Source: Streblospio benedicti
Lineage: Eukaryota; Annelida; Polychaeta; Spionida; Spionidae
Direction: 5' to 3'
DNA: 64,000 nucleotides
Assembly (NCBI GenBank): GCA_019095985.1
Contig: CM032659.1
Span: forward strand, 6,631,914-6,695,913
Shown here: positions 26,101 to 34,686 of the stretch, one piece after another
Position numbering within the stretch: the first letter of the stretch is position 1
Layout: the number at the start of each line of letters is the position of its first letter
Notes under the pieces: generated by a model
The model's input: only the letters and a program-made list of their open reading frames with translations
Told to the model about the DNA's origin: nothing
Database searches by the model: none
Program-made: the position numbers and the translations under genes

Positions 26101-28646
26101 AACCAAATTGTAGTCACAGTATCCCCTGCTGTTAATGTAACAATTACGTCTTGCCGCTTTCGCCCACGCATTGAACACTGTCGGAGCCCTGGTTATATTG
26201 TCTGCTTCACTTTTGTTGCACGTCCTTATCACGTGTACCGTCCGTGGTTGGACGCGGAATCAAGTTTTGAACTGTTCAAAACCAGTTTCCGCGTCCAAAC
26301 ACGTCCGGAATTATTCCCACGTCCTCCCGCGTGTATACACGGACTGTAGCACACCGTAAGCACGTATTGAACACGTCAATATCACTGACAACCACGTCCA
26401 CAACATTTTCGTAACTTTTTGAACGTGATGTGGACGCAGAAAGCAGACTGACCGACATGACCCGACCACATGGGGGCCACAATGCATTCATACATGCACC
26501 ATACATCACACATGTGCCAACCACAGAGATCTATACACAGAGGGCACACATGGGCGCAGTCACAATGCATTCATGTCACAATCTCACCATACAAAAACTA
26601 GTATAAACTTGTACATGCATGTAGAAAGCACCGGTGACGGAGCATACTTGGTGGACTCCTCCATCGATGAGCTAATTAATGTTGGTGATGGCTGAGGGAT
26701 GGTGGGGGTGAGGTGGGGTGGGTGAAATTACGTGGGTGTCTGTTACATGGCTACTGCTTCGTATGTTAAATTACAGAGTAACTTTGAATGTAATGTAACA
26801 CCAATACCTACAAGCTATTCAATTTTACTCTCACTGTTATGCTGTTATGGCAAGCAAGCTCCTACCACTGTATTGACATAGCTGAAGACATAGCTTCCAT
26901 TTGACCACATCGAGTGGCCCTGGCGGGGCTGGAACTCATGACCCCACGGTTTTTAGACCAGAATGATACCATCACATAAGCTATTGAATGTAATGTCAAG
27001 CTGTTGCCTCTCAGAGCGCCGCGAGCGCCTGCTGCTATTGGCGCGTGACATCGGCAACCCGAGCAGCGCCGCCGACCCCTGGTTCCCCGCCGTGCGCCAC
27101 AAGGACTGGTTCCTCGGCTTCTCCTGGCCACCGGAGGCCCACGGCGGGTCACGGCAGGAGGAGAGTTCCACAGAGGTACGGGGCGGGGGTGGGGTGGGGG
27201 GGGGGGGTCACGGCAGACAAGAGTGAACAGTGAAGTCAGTATGGACTAGAATACATTTTGCTACCGGTTGTCAACGTTGTAAACATTAATTAGGCAACAA
27301 CTGCTAACTTTTAAAAAATCTGCCTGTCTATTGAAGCCCCTGGATGTCTTGATGTCGGCTGTAGTAATCAAGAGGTTGTATTATAGCTTTGTTTATTGAA
27401 GGCAAATATTTTTATCCGGGTATTTTCGTAGCAAAAACTGTCTTTAGTAGTATAGGTTTAAAAGACGACATTCTTATTTTTTAATAATACTGTGAACGTT
27501 CAAACAACGTTGCAGTGAACATTACTTAAACAATTACTGCTAACTTTACAAACTAAAAAGTTTTCTCAGTCCAAATACTTTAAAATTTCAATAGGAGCCT
27601 CCAAATAAAGACCACTTCTCCATTGAGACCACTTTACATCCGTCCCACAAGAGTTCATAATAGATAGGTTCTACTGTACTGTAGATTTAATTGGTCGAGA
27701 GCTTTTAAAATCTGCCAGCATTATTGCTGCACGTTTGAATAAGGGCTTATTTTCAACAAGTAACAAGCCCAAACCGATAAGAATGCAAGTGGTCTCGATA
27801 GAGCGGTTGTACTGTACTGTAGAGCATCAACGCGTACCACGGGCTGGCGGCGCTCGGCGACGCGCTCGGCCACTGCAGCTGGAGGCCGTGGGCCGCCTCA
27901 TGCCGCCACCGAGGTCCGCCTCCGCGCGAGTACTTCCACGTGCGGCCCCACAACAGGTGCGTGGTGGAGGGGGCGAGGGGGGTGTGAAGGGGGAGGTAGT
28001 GGGGGGTTGGGTGGGTGGTTTGGTGGTGGGCAGGGGGTACTTCCACGTGAGGCCTCACAACAGGTGGATATTTCACAAAAACAAAAAAACAAAAAAACAA
28101 AAAAAAAACAACAAACATAATGCATAATGTATTTATCCCGAGGTCTGGTTCCCGTAATACACTGCACAATAAAGAGCAAACTTTTCATATCGCATGAAAA
28201 ATGTTGATTAAAAATCTAACCTGCTCTATGTATACAGGCAGATCCAGGTTATCAGAATCGAGAAGTGGTAGGGGCGCAATTTACTTCGGTTTCATATACA
28301 CTATTGATAGGCAGCCAACATGCCGTAACCCTATCAAATAAAGCATTTTGGTCGGAAAGGGCGGAGGGCGTGCCCCATATGCCCTCGGTGCCCCGCCGAT
28401 TTCCGGATCTGCCTATAATGTAAGTGTTGTCTACATGTGATCTCCCCATCTATACATGTCACATCTCCATCTATACATGTCACCTCCATCTATACATGTC
28501 ATCCTCTGTCCGCAGGGGAGCGCTTCCCCGTCCTACATCCAGCAGTACGGCGCCATCGGCATGTTCACGGACGAGTCGTTCTCCTACACGCTCAACTGGC
28601 CGTGCGCACCCAACCTGTTCCCCATGCGCCACGCCTGCCTCATCGG
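7873..28646 (+). CDS. Secreted GH81 endo-1,3-beta-glucanase with three inserted modules (multi-exon, 3' end in gap)
   Basis: GH81 enzymes cut internal beta-1,3-glucan bonds. Exons read: 7873-7900, 8779-8900, 10091-10211, 10917-11038, 11671-11746, 12552-12664, 13104-13233, 13976-14070, 14766-14883, 16591-16757, 17659-17837, 18252-18373, 19069-19208, 20085-20162, 20431-20551, 20903-20998, 21507-21677, 23100-23218, 23747-23847, 24055-24222, 24741-24942, 25570-25768, 27015-27175, 27823-27956, 28516-gap. All have AG/GT borders, and codon phase carries unbroken through exon 18. Family signatures are DHHFHLG, RDIGNPSS, KDWFLGFSW, the EESSTE acid pair and INAYHGLAALG near the C-terminus. The signal peptide begins MRLWLLLLFL. 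About 1,070 codons lie before the gap. Frame problems occur at the exon 19/20 join and inside exons 22, 24 and 25; sequencing error or recent decay are both possible. The family assignment is firm; the exact 3' end is unknown. Confidence 0.88.
7930..8182 (+). repeat. Tandem duplication in intron 1
   Basis: A segment of about 115-135 bases is present twice in tandem. Both copies share 'gaaatatgtaatgttaatct', 'atagagat' and 'cccatgactgaa', with small differences between copies. Confidence 0.8.
8340..8778 (+). repeat. C-rich degenerate repeats ending at exon 2, with acceptor-like echoes
   Basis: A run of C-rich units such as 'cagacatgcatgcc' and 'cagtgtggtcacc' repeats irregularly up to the 3' splice site of exon 2. 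Several units contain CAG followed by TG or TC in the same context as the true acceptor (gcttgcag before TGACGGG). The true site therefore follows a row of look-alikes. Confidence 0.6.
9093..9591 (+). repeat. Two copies of a 110-base segment in intron 2
   Basis: The stretch at about 9093-9203 recurs at about 9477-9591. Shared words are 'ttttgcttgtttcattg', 'gggattctgtc', 'tggcacaaaaa' and 'tcgacaatgta'. The copies have diverged and are in the same orientation. Confidence 0.75.
10212..10345 (+). repeat. CA/CG-rich simple repeat after exon 3
   Basis: Starting at the exon 3 donor, about 130 bases are an irregular 'cacacgcaca' tract. Similar tracts follow exon 7 (about 13240-13300), exon 8 (14085-14200) and precede exon 9 (14580-14705). 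Open frames through them are artefacts. Confidence 0.85.
10561..10895 (+). mobile_element. Two pogo-like MITE copies head to tail
   Basis: Both units carry 'gaccacctctctattgagac'-like words. The outer ends are CAGTAGAACCTC and its complement GAGGTT(C/G)TACTGTA, next to TA. This matches the CAGT(A/T)GAACCTC termini of pogo/Tigger-type DNA transposons, so these are probably non-autonomous derivatives. The right end lies about 21 bases before exon 4. Confidence 0.8.
11025..11250 (+). repeat. Tandem duplication containing the exon 4 end and its donor
   Basis: The last 14 bases of exon 4, its donor and about 95 intron bases recur 111 bases downstream: AGCCCTGGAACAAG/gtgagg at 11025-11044 and again from 11136. 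The second copy keeps an intact GTGAGG donor at 11150. Confidence 0.85.
11460..11610 (-). mobile_element. tRNA-derived SINE fragment, family B
   Basis: On the minus strand a tRNA-like head with a B-box-like GAGTTCGAGTCCC is seen ('gggactcgaactc' on the plus strand near 11535). A second copy with the same flanking words ('tagctgaagaca', 'gtggccctggcggg') lies at 26824-26977. It is not a tRNA gene, because the acceptor stem cannot be closed. Confidence 0.7.
11817..11958. repeat. Fold-back element, 43-base arms
   Basis: The left arm starts CATGTTGTGGCTACGTCTTT and the right arm ends with its near-perfect complement GTAGCCACAACATG. The arms are about 43 bases, and the loop contains 'tactagtactagtactagt'. 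It is a compact palindromic MITE or cruciform-forming repeat in intron 5. Confidence 0.85.
12712..12765 (+). mobile_element. Pogo-like MITE fragment
   Basis: 'gagaacctccaatgaaaacc' followed by 'acctctctattgataccacc' is the left end of the MITE family seen at 10561. The right part is missing. It starts about 50 bases after the exon 6 donor. Confidence 0.65.
13190..16690 (+). CDS. Inserted module 1 (exons 7 end to 10 start)
   Basis: About 100 residues coded by the end of exon 7, exons 8 and 9 and the start of exon 10. It contains HITLYTTKPVPIEL, then VQYAAAPRSQW, a CGPEC pair, EDGKRVDIDVPGAD, and closes with FAVNVISRFILPPDW then a cysteine. Modules 2 and 3 have the same order: a strand ending in EP or KP, a VQxA box, a Cys-x(3)-Cys type pair, and an (F/Y)A(V/I)N(V/L)I box with a tryptophan before the last cysteine. 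The cysteines suit an extracellular fold. A glycan-binding role is a guess from its position in a glucanase; I do not recognise the family. Confidence 0.65.
13748..13932 (+). mobile_element. Pogo-like MITE before exon 8
   Basis: A complete copy of the family from 'tagtagaacctctc' to 'ggaggttcgactgtac'. It sits in intron 7 with its right end 43 bases before exon 8. Confidence 0.8.
14263..14312 (+). repeat. Echo of the exon 8 end with a second donor
   Basis: The last 45 bases of exon 8 recur 237 bases downstream with a GTATGC donor. The echo reads TLYTTKPVLIQL where the exon reads TLYTTKPVPIEL. The distance is a multiple of three and the frame between is open, so use of this donor would add 79 codons of low-complexity His/Thr-rich protein. 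The CA-rich tract between exon and echo is a simple repeat. Confidence 0.8.
14890..15222 (+). repeat. Minisatellite of 55-70 base units in intron 9
   Basis: Five units, each starting near 'aatccatagatatgatagcc' and alternating 'ccctttaa' and 'cagtaacagtggtgg' inner parts, follow the exon 9 donor directly. Confidence 0.85.
15472..16426. mobile_element. Non-autonomous DNA transposon with long terminal inverted repeats
   Basis: The left end 'cttctccaatgtttgttcat' continues 'cattttaggtggtaaacttt'. The right end, reversed, is 'ttctcccatgtttattcatc' followed by 'attttagtctataaacttt'. The arms stay similar to 'cagccaatcagaat' about 80 bases in. No transposase is recognised in the 950 bases. It lies in intron 9. 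A clear target duplication was not found. Confidence 0.7.
16427..16569. mobile_element. Short MITE next to exon 10
   Basis: The left end is AAGGTTATTTTACAAGTG; the right end is its near complement 'cactcgcaaaataaccctt'. Inner arms contain 'gatatctga' and 'gctgatatcac'. The element ends about 20 bases before the exon 10 acceptor and abuts the larger element on its left. Confidence 0.65.
16690..18373 (+). CDS. Inserted module 2 (exons 10 end to 12)
   Basis: Second copy of the inserted module. It starts after module 1's last cysteine with CGQDFCQTPECEFD, then FTLVLEVTEPLAELGLVQVA in one exon. In modules 1 and 3 an intron falls just before the VQ of this box, so the intron is missing here. The module goes on through TCTEETCSLEDGGTR and VAYAINLIGRAVYPPGDW to a final YTC. 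Exon 12 ends in phase 1 and leads to a proline-rich linker. Confidence 0.65.
17040..17640 (+). repeat. Intron 10 repeat array with three echoes of the exon 11 start
   Basis: Irregular units rich in 'cactcaccctacactcacc' and 'cctcgatacctct' fill the intron. Three of them contain decayed copies of the exon 11 start with its acceptor: near 17047 (tgcag GGCTCCTCGAACAG), near 17172 (ctgcag GCTCCGTGAACAGCTTCACG, similar for 40 bases) and near 17470 (GGTTCCATCAATAGCTTCAC). The true exon starts GGCTCCTCGAACAGCTTCAC at 17659. Confidence 0.8.
18397..18434 (+). repeat. Echo of the exon 12 end
   Basis: Thirty-eight bases with 'ccctatagatacat' and 'gggacgaggtcaccactg' copy the last bases of exon 12, about 61 bases downstream. 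The donor GT is not preserved. Confidence 0.8.
18728..18816. repeat. Strong hairpin, 36-base arms
   Basis: The arms begin CTATTGAGCTTGT and end ACAAGCTCAATAG, with 'gatattttattcacatttct' inside the left arm and its complement in the right. The loop is about 15 bases. It is a fold-back MITE or a recent palindromic duplication in intron 12. Confidence 0.85.
19069..20998 (+). CDS. Proline-rich linker and inserted module 3 (exons 13-16)
   Basis: Exon 13 opens with a linker, PSPTPPPGPEPSPDP, then CTSSFCQHSFCQ. Exon 14 supplies DVKIIMRFDEPLAGIAD, exon 15 begins VQMAVSNTWDW and carries CTGSHCSLSGDGR, and exon 16 reads VAFAVNVIGRFIRPTSDW to LQCGG. Phases at the exon borders (0, 0, 1, 1) equal those of module 1, which supports duplication of whole exon sets. 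After LQCGGAG the GH81 beta-sandwich resumes. Confidence 0.65.
19332..19430 (+). mobile_element. tRNA-derived SINE family A, 5' part
   Basis: 'gcttccgtggccgaacagac' with a B-box-like 'ggtttcgatacc' and 'gggtctgttggtgggtgttg' matches the head of the full copy at 47849. The 3' body is missing or too diverged. Confidence 0.75.
19871..20054 (+). mobile_element. Pogo-like MITE before exon 14
   Basis: The most complete copy in the window: 'tacagtagaaccgccaatta' at the left, 'gaccacctctctattgagac' inside, and 'gatagagaggttctactgta' at the right. Its right end is 30 bases before exon 14. Confidence 0.9.
20552..20811 (+). repeat. 12-base minisatellite starting at the exon 15 donor
   Basis: Intron 15 opens with about twenty units of GTATGTGTCACT and variants (GTATATGTCGCT and similar). 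The first GTATGT is the exon 15 donor, so donor-like hexamers recur every 12 bases for 260 bases. Confidence 0.9.
21507..24222 (+). CDS. GH81 gene exons 17-20: second part of the beta-sandwich
   Basis: Exon 17 returns to the GH81 pattern with RKFVLELDEPGTSLPG and RRYAAYFSSDV. Exon 18 follows with GVMQLGYLGSG and YDAYQGVFPYNAQ. Exon 19 has LNFNWNKNDVNGATDDGDLL, just before the family's 'LLMxALPHH' signature. Exon 20 has WDLLEAAGFTLIDTPFGFRG and VGDQWLLTEDELP, the usual entry to the catalytic barrel. Exon 19 ends in phase 2 while exon 20 reads in phase 0, so either a base is wrong near 23840 or a border is misplaced. Exon 19's last bases in another frame read AHFPHP, closer to the family, which favours an indel. 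Confidence 0.75.
21945..22234 (+). mobile_element. Pogo-like MITE split by another repeat
   Basis: The left part 'cctctctattaagaccaact' (from 21961) and the right part 'gtcctaatagagaggttata' (to about 22230) belong to one MITE. They are separated by about 180 bases (22005-22185) of the 'cccacatccctaattatt' repeat that also occurs at 4685-4800. This indicates insertion of one element into another. Confidence 0.7.
22508..22876 (-). mobile_element. Miniature Penelope-like element with inverted ends
   Basis: The arms are about 115 bases, starting 'attcaagaaatttgatggat' and including 'cataatcattaccattttgg' and 'cttcttcgggccgaatgaaa'. The centre on the minus strand reads REAIEIRTRLPELNRDTGYD, the C-terminal tail found after GIY-YIG in Penelope-like proteins. 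Only the end of the coding region remains between inverted repeats, the same plan as the copy at 49468. Confidence 0.7.
24209..24300 (+). repeat. Two echoes of the exon 20 end with donors
   Basis: The sequence around the exon 20 donor (CAGCTTGAT/gtaagt, border at 24222) recurs as CAGCTTAAC/gtaagt (24255) and CAGCTTGAT/gtaagt (24296). The middle one is 33 bases downstream, in frame with no stop, and would add 11 codons. Confidence 0.85.
24693..24740 (+). repeat. 24-base repeat carrying copies of the exon 21 acceptor
   Basis: GTAG followed by GACGTGTTGTC occurs with borders at 24692, 24716 and 24740, exactly 24 bases apart. The third is the real acceptor of exon 21. The two upstream would bring an in-frame TAA, so the last must be used for a full protein. 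Confidence 0.85.
24741..28646 (+). CDS. GH81 catalytic barrel, exons 21-25
   Basis: Exon 21 has SYWAGKDIGFAARTASISRA, matching the barrel entry of GH81. Exon 22 carries YADHHFHLG; its Asp (codon 25692-25694) aligns with a catalytic residue of studied members. Straight after it the frame shifts by one base and continues as YWVYAAAYYARHHEDWAQ. Exon 23 has LARDIGNPSS, KDWFLGFSW and the two acids of EESSTE (27161-27163, 27173-27175). Exon 24 begins SINAYHGLAALGDALG, then needs about three frame changes to stay in the family. Exon 25 has GAIGMFTDESFSYTLNWPC and ends in the gap. Catalytic motifs and splice sites are intact while indels collect near the gap, so base-calling error is the simpler reading. 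Confidence 0.75.
26824..26977 (-). mobile_element. tRNA-derived SINE family B with target duplication
   Basis: Same family as 11460-11610, with 'gtggccctggcggggctgga' and 'agaccagaatgataccat'. Flanks 'aagctattcaat' and 'aagctattgaat' look like a target-site duplication. It ends about 38 bases before exon 23. Confidence 0.75.
27590..27819 (+). mobile_element. Two pogo-like MITE pieces before exon 24
   Basis: A shortened copy at about 27590-27680 ('gagcctccaaataaagacc' to 'taggttctactgtac') is followed by a right-end-only piece at 27781-27819 ('gtggtctcgatagagcggtt' then 'gtactgtac'). The latter stops three bases before the exon 24 border, so the branch-point and pyrimidine region of this intron lie in MITE sequence. 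Confidence 0.7.
28037..28066 (+). repeat. Echo of the exon 24 end with donor
   Basis: 'gtacttccacgtgaggcctc' then 'acaacag/gtgg' copies the last 27 bases of exon 24 and its donor, 107 bases downstream. Confidence 0.8.
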
Positions 28647-28746
28647 NNNNNNNNNNNNNNNNNNNNNNNNNNNNNNNNNNNNNNNNNNNNNNNNNNNNNN
28701 NNNNNNNNNNNNNNNNNNNNNNNNNNNNNNNNNNNNNNNNNNNNNN
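28647..28746. other. Assembly gap (100 N)
   Basis: Exactly 100 N, the usual placeholder for a scaffold join of unknown size. It interrupts exon 25 of the GH81 gene, so the rest of the enzyme is missing or displaced. Confidence 0.99.
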
Positions 28747-30555
<1,809 letters not shown>

Positions 30556-31149
30556 TACCCCAGCATTTTGTAAATGACCTGGCCCTAAAATGTAATTTAA
30601 ATTACTATATGTCTGAAACTTGCAGTGTTCCAACAAATGCCTCCTTCCCATCCACACGGGCACCTAAAATATTTAAACTCATCCGTCCACTTATCATAAT
30701 TTCTTAAGCAAAAGCAGTGCAATTATATGATTATTTACACTGTGCTTTTTAAAATCATGAATCTCTTCTAAGCAAAACCAACTCACTGCTCCGGGATATC
30801 TCCATTGTCGTTTGGGGAATTGGCCGTCTGGCCGGTAGATCACTGGTGAAGACCTCCAGTTCACAGCGTGGCTTAACTTGGCTTCGCAAACGGTCATTCT
30901 AGCATTTGTCACCATGTTTATAGACATTTTGTATTAAGCTAATTCTGGCGAAGGCTACATTAAGGCCTCGTGGAGGGTTTATTTAAGAAATTTTGGAAGA
31001 CAAACGGGAAGTTGATATAACGTGAAAGTAATGCACACATATACAACGTACCACCCTTTAATACATACATTGCTTGCAGTTGGATAAATTCTCTGTATTA
31101 AACAAATGAATAAATAAATGCAAATGTCTGGTTTATGGTCTTCTTCCCC

Positions 31150-31320
31150 GAAAGATAAGACGACTCTACATCTACACCAGGTCATTGGCATCCTTGTCAC
31201 ACTATATCCTTCTCAACTCCCCGGGGAGCATACAACACATCTTTTGGCTACCGTAGCACAGACGTGTTAATCAACCACATTGGCGTTCACTCGCCTGACC
31301 CGCACCTATTTAACGTATAG
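31150..31320 (-). mobile_element. tRNA-derived SINE family A, body only
   Basis: The plus strand reads 'acaccaggtcattggcatcc', 'ccccggggagcatacaacac' and 'gcgttcactcgcctga', the reverse of the body of the copies at 47849 and 59577. The tRNA-like head is absent. Confidence 0.75.
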
Positions 31321-32040
31321 GTTTTATCTATTTTTATTTGGTCTATTTATTTTGTCTATTTATTGACACTAGTGAGAGTAGGGGAAAATGTTCTCATTAG
31401 TGGAACTCTTGCAGATCCAGGTTTTAGGAAAGGTTAGGAGTTGCACACATATTTTAATGGTTTTCGTATGAATTAAGGCTCACGGAGATGCAAAAATGCA
31501 TTTTGGAGGGTGAAAATGTGATCGATTGTTCTCTGCGCATTAACAGATCTATGGGGGTTGCTCCATTTATCACCAAAAATACATAATTTTCATGGGTTTT
31601 AAGCATGTTTGTTATCGATTGACCATATAAAACTCGTGATATCCCTTCAGAGGCCCCACCCCACCCCATCCCCTAAAAAACAGTATATGTACACACACCC
31701 CTTCCCCCCCCTTCCGGATCTGGCTATGTGAGGTGTCCCCAAATGAAACGTATCAATAGCATTGTGCATATTTTTAGTCTGACACGCTGTACGTATGTTA
31801 TATCTGTCCGGCGAACAGTTTCCTGACACGATCGTGAGAACAAGACCGGGAGAACAAGACATATTCTTGGGACTAGGCTGACAGGTTGTGACAAGGAGGT
31901 TCCCCTTGTGTTGCACAACCGGAGACAAAGATGGATAGAGGCTGCATATATAGCACCTTATCTGACATATCCACGTTTCACAACATGTTTGGTAGCTTTA
32001 CTGTAGCTTTAACGGCCTTTACATGTCGATCGTGAAATAT

Positions 32041-32066
32041 ATATGCGCGTGTGCGTGCGTGCGTGC

Positions 32067-32106
<40 letters not shown>

Positions 32107-32140
32107 GTGAGTGAGTGAGTGAGTGCGTGCTTGCGTGTGT
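32041..32140 (+). repeat. GT/GCGT/GAGT microsatellite
   Basis: About 95 bases of 'gtgcgtgcgtgc', (GT)n and 'gagtgagtgagt' runs. Confidence 0.9.
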
Positions 32141-32399
32141 AGCAGCAGACCCAGGGATGGCAGTGGAATGAGTTTACTCAGCTCCGTGATGTACTCTAAC
32201 CTGTTATTTCACATCATGAAAGATATTGCATATTTTTTTCTGCGTGGGCTTTTCTGGGGTTTTCAATATCAACGTTGTGCTTTCCACATTTCATTAATCC
32301 TAAAACACACCATTATTCATTACAATTTTGTTTTATAATAACATTATTTAGGTATCGAATTTATTTCAAAAACCTTGCAGAAGTTCATTTTTGTAACTT

Positions 32400-32473
32400 T
32401 ATGAAGGTTTAAGACCGTGAAAATTGGTCTCATAGAGGTGGAGAGGTGGTCTTAATTGGAGGTTTTACTGTAC
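32400..32473 (+). mobile_element. Pogo-like MITE fragment
   Basis: The right half of the family: 'gagaggtggtcttaattgga' then 'ggttttactgtaca'. Confidence 0.65.
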
Positions 32474-33515
32474 ATTTTCTGTACCTTGATATTGGAATGT
32501 GGGGTTCAAAAGATTTTGACAAGCTTCAATTTTTTACTATTTAAATGGAAGTGCAGTATTATAATAATTGATAGCAAATAGTGTAATTATTATATGGGTA
32601 TCAGGTTGAATGAGTTTTGGGTATCAGGTTGTAATTGAATTGTAATCGAATTTCACATGGTAATTATAATTAGAAATTATTCTATAATTGTAATTGAATC
32701 ACCAAACCACACGAGTGTAATTGTAAATATAATTTTCCTTTGCATAAATTTAATAGTATTTGAATTTTAAAAATTATAATTGACCACATGTCTGCATATT
32801 TGCCCCATAACGATTTTATGGAATTAAGATAAAAGAGTAGTTGATAGTCAATACAAGTAACATATGGGTCGACAATCAAATAATCATCAAGTAATAAGTC
32901 GTATTTCGTCACCCATGTAAAGTTCAAATCATCTCACACTGCAAGCAAGTATTGTCATAAAAGTACCACATTCTAATTTTGTTCCTAACAAACCATATTG
33001 AGAAAGACGAATGGCCAGATATGGGCAGATAAAATACATCATTTGTGGAGACCTGTCAATTTGACAAGAAAATGGTTGTTTTATTGTGATTGGATGATTG
33101 CGATATGGATGCAGATCCCACATCAATAAGGTGGAGATTTGATTAGGGAAAAGAATGGGTTGCGAATGACTAGCAAATTCATCGATGCAATGCATTACTA
33201 TTTCATCCGAAAGAAATTCAACTTCTATCTGCACTTCTTGGGAAACAAATAGTCGACGTAAAAGTATCGTTTTATATATACTGAGTGAAACTTCTTTGCA
33301 CGTGCATGGTATTAAAGAAGGCATCCTATAGGAGCGGTGGGTATAACACCCCCCCCCCCCGTCTCCCCCCAGAATCTATTATGTACCAAAATGCACTAAT
33401 TAACAATTAATGAATATAAAAACTACCGGGGTTGGGGATGGACTCACATACAATCAGAAGCTCCAGCATTTATAGGACACATAGACCTCCTCCTTTTCAA
33501 AACCTTCTGGCGGCC
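32474..33515. other. Intergenic, nothing recognised
   Basis: AT-rich sequence with many 'taattgtaatt' words around 32570-32760 and a poly-C run at 33351-33361. A 131-codon minus-strand open frame at 32929-33324 has no recognisable domain. Confidence 0.4.
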
Positions 33516-33519
33516 TTAC

Positions 33520-33847
33520 GGAACGATCATAAATAATGATACCGAGGAGGGGGGGGGGGGGTCCAAAAAGGTGGGGGGAGGGGTCGTCCAACTTTTCTGA
33601 TTCCTTTTGCGGGGGTCGTTGAACTTTTTTATTACTCTACAGTATATTTTTTCAAATATTTTCTTTTAACAATGCAATGACTATATAGAGGACTTTTTCT
33701 TCAGCGGGGGGGTGGGGGTGGGGGTGTCGGGGGGGGGGTCACTCAACTTTTTAAAATGTTGATTGGGGGGGGGGGGTCGGTTAACTTTTTCTTAGAGCCC
33801 CGAAAAATGGACGACCCCCCCCCGTATCGTTATTTATGATCGTTTCC
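33520..33847. mobile_element. G-rich MITE with TTAC target duplication
   Basis: The termini are GGAACGATCATAAATAATGA and, reversed, GGAAACGATCATAAATAACG. The flanks are TTAC at 33516-33519 and 33848-33851. The inside is strongly G-rich on the plus strand, with several runs of 8-13 G. No coding. The superfamily is not recognised. Confidence 0.75.
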
Positions 33848-34104
33848 TTACTGCTGCGCTATCCATATGTTGGTACTTCTAAGCTTGTTCTACATGTATT
33901 TATCATTCCAATTACTGTATGCAATTCATTTCCTGCATATTTCATTTTGTATTTCATTACTTGGATTAGCGCTTGAAATGTCATAGTTTAACTTTAACAC
34001 GTAGATCTATAGATCTATGATTACCGATCATAAAATTTTATTTCTCACAATAACCATGCTAGACTAGGCCTAATTATCTTCAATAATAAGATGCGCCCGA
34101 GAGA

Positions 34105-34632
34105 CTTCTGATTATATATTTTAATTATATCTCACATTTCAGTATTTTCCTCAACGATAATAAAAATACAGTGCAACCTCCAATGAAGACCACCTCTATA
34201 ATAAAAACAAATTTCATGCTCCCCAATGTTCATAAAGTGGCAAAATTAACCTACTTATAAAGACCACCTCTCTATTGAGACCACTTGAGGTCAGTTCCAT
34301 GGGTGGGCTTAATAGAGAGATTCTACTGCAATCATTAAAGTAGCGTAGGCCTACGTGCACTTCTGATTATATATTTTCACAATTATATCTCACACATTTC
34401 AGTATTTTGCTCAACGATAATAAAAATACAGTGCAACCTCCAATGAAGACCACCTCTATAATAAAAACAAATTTCATGCTCCCAAATGTTCATAAAGTGG
34501 CAAAATTAACCTTCTAGTAGGGAACAAAAGACCACTCAGTTTTGAGTCATAATCATATACTAAAGACCACTAAAATATTGAGGGCAGTTCCATGGGTGGT
34601 CTTAATCAGAAGACTTCTGATTTTACTGTAAT
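34105..34632 (+). repeat. Tandem duplication carrying two pogo-like MITE copies
   Basis: A 255-base unit starting 'cttctgattatatatttt' occurs at 34105 and 34360. Each contains flank plus a MITE ('cagtgcaacctccaatgaag' to about 'cttaatagagagattctact'). The second copy has an altered right half. The duplication happened after the MITE inserted. Confidence 0.8.
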
Positions 34633-34686
34633 CGAATTAAAGTAGCGATCACATTTTTACATTTAGATCATAAAAATACACAAAAA

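Noticed and set aside
26236-26312. Imperfect palindrome with 'ggacgcgga' arms
   Set aside because: Arms are short and interrupted; not clearly an element.
32929-33324. 131-codon minus-strand open frame
   Set aside because: No domain, no exon-like GC change, no splice support.
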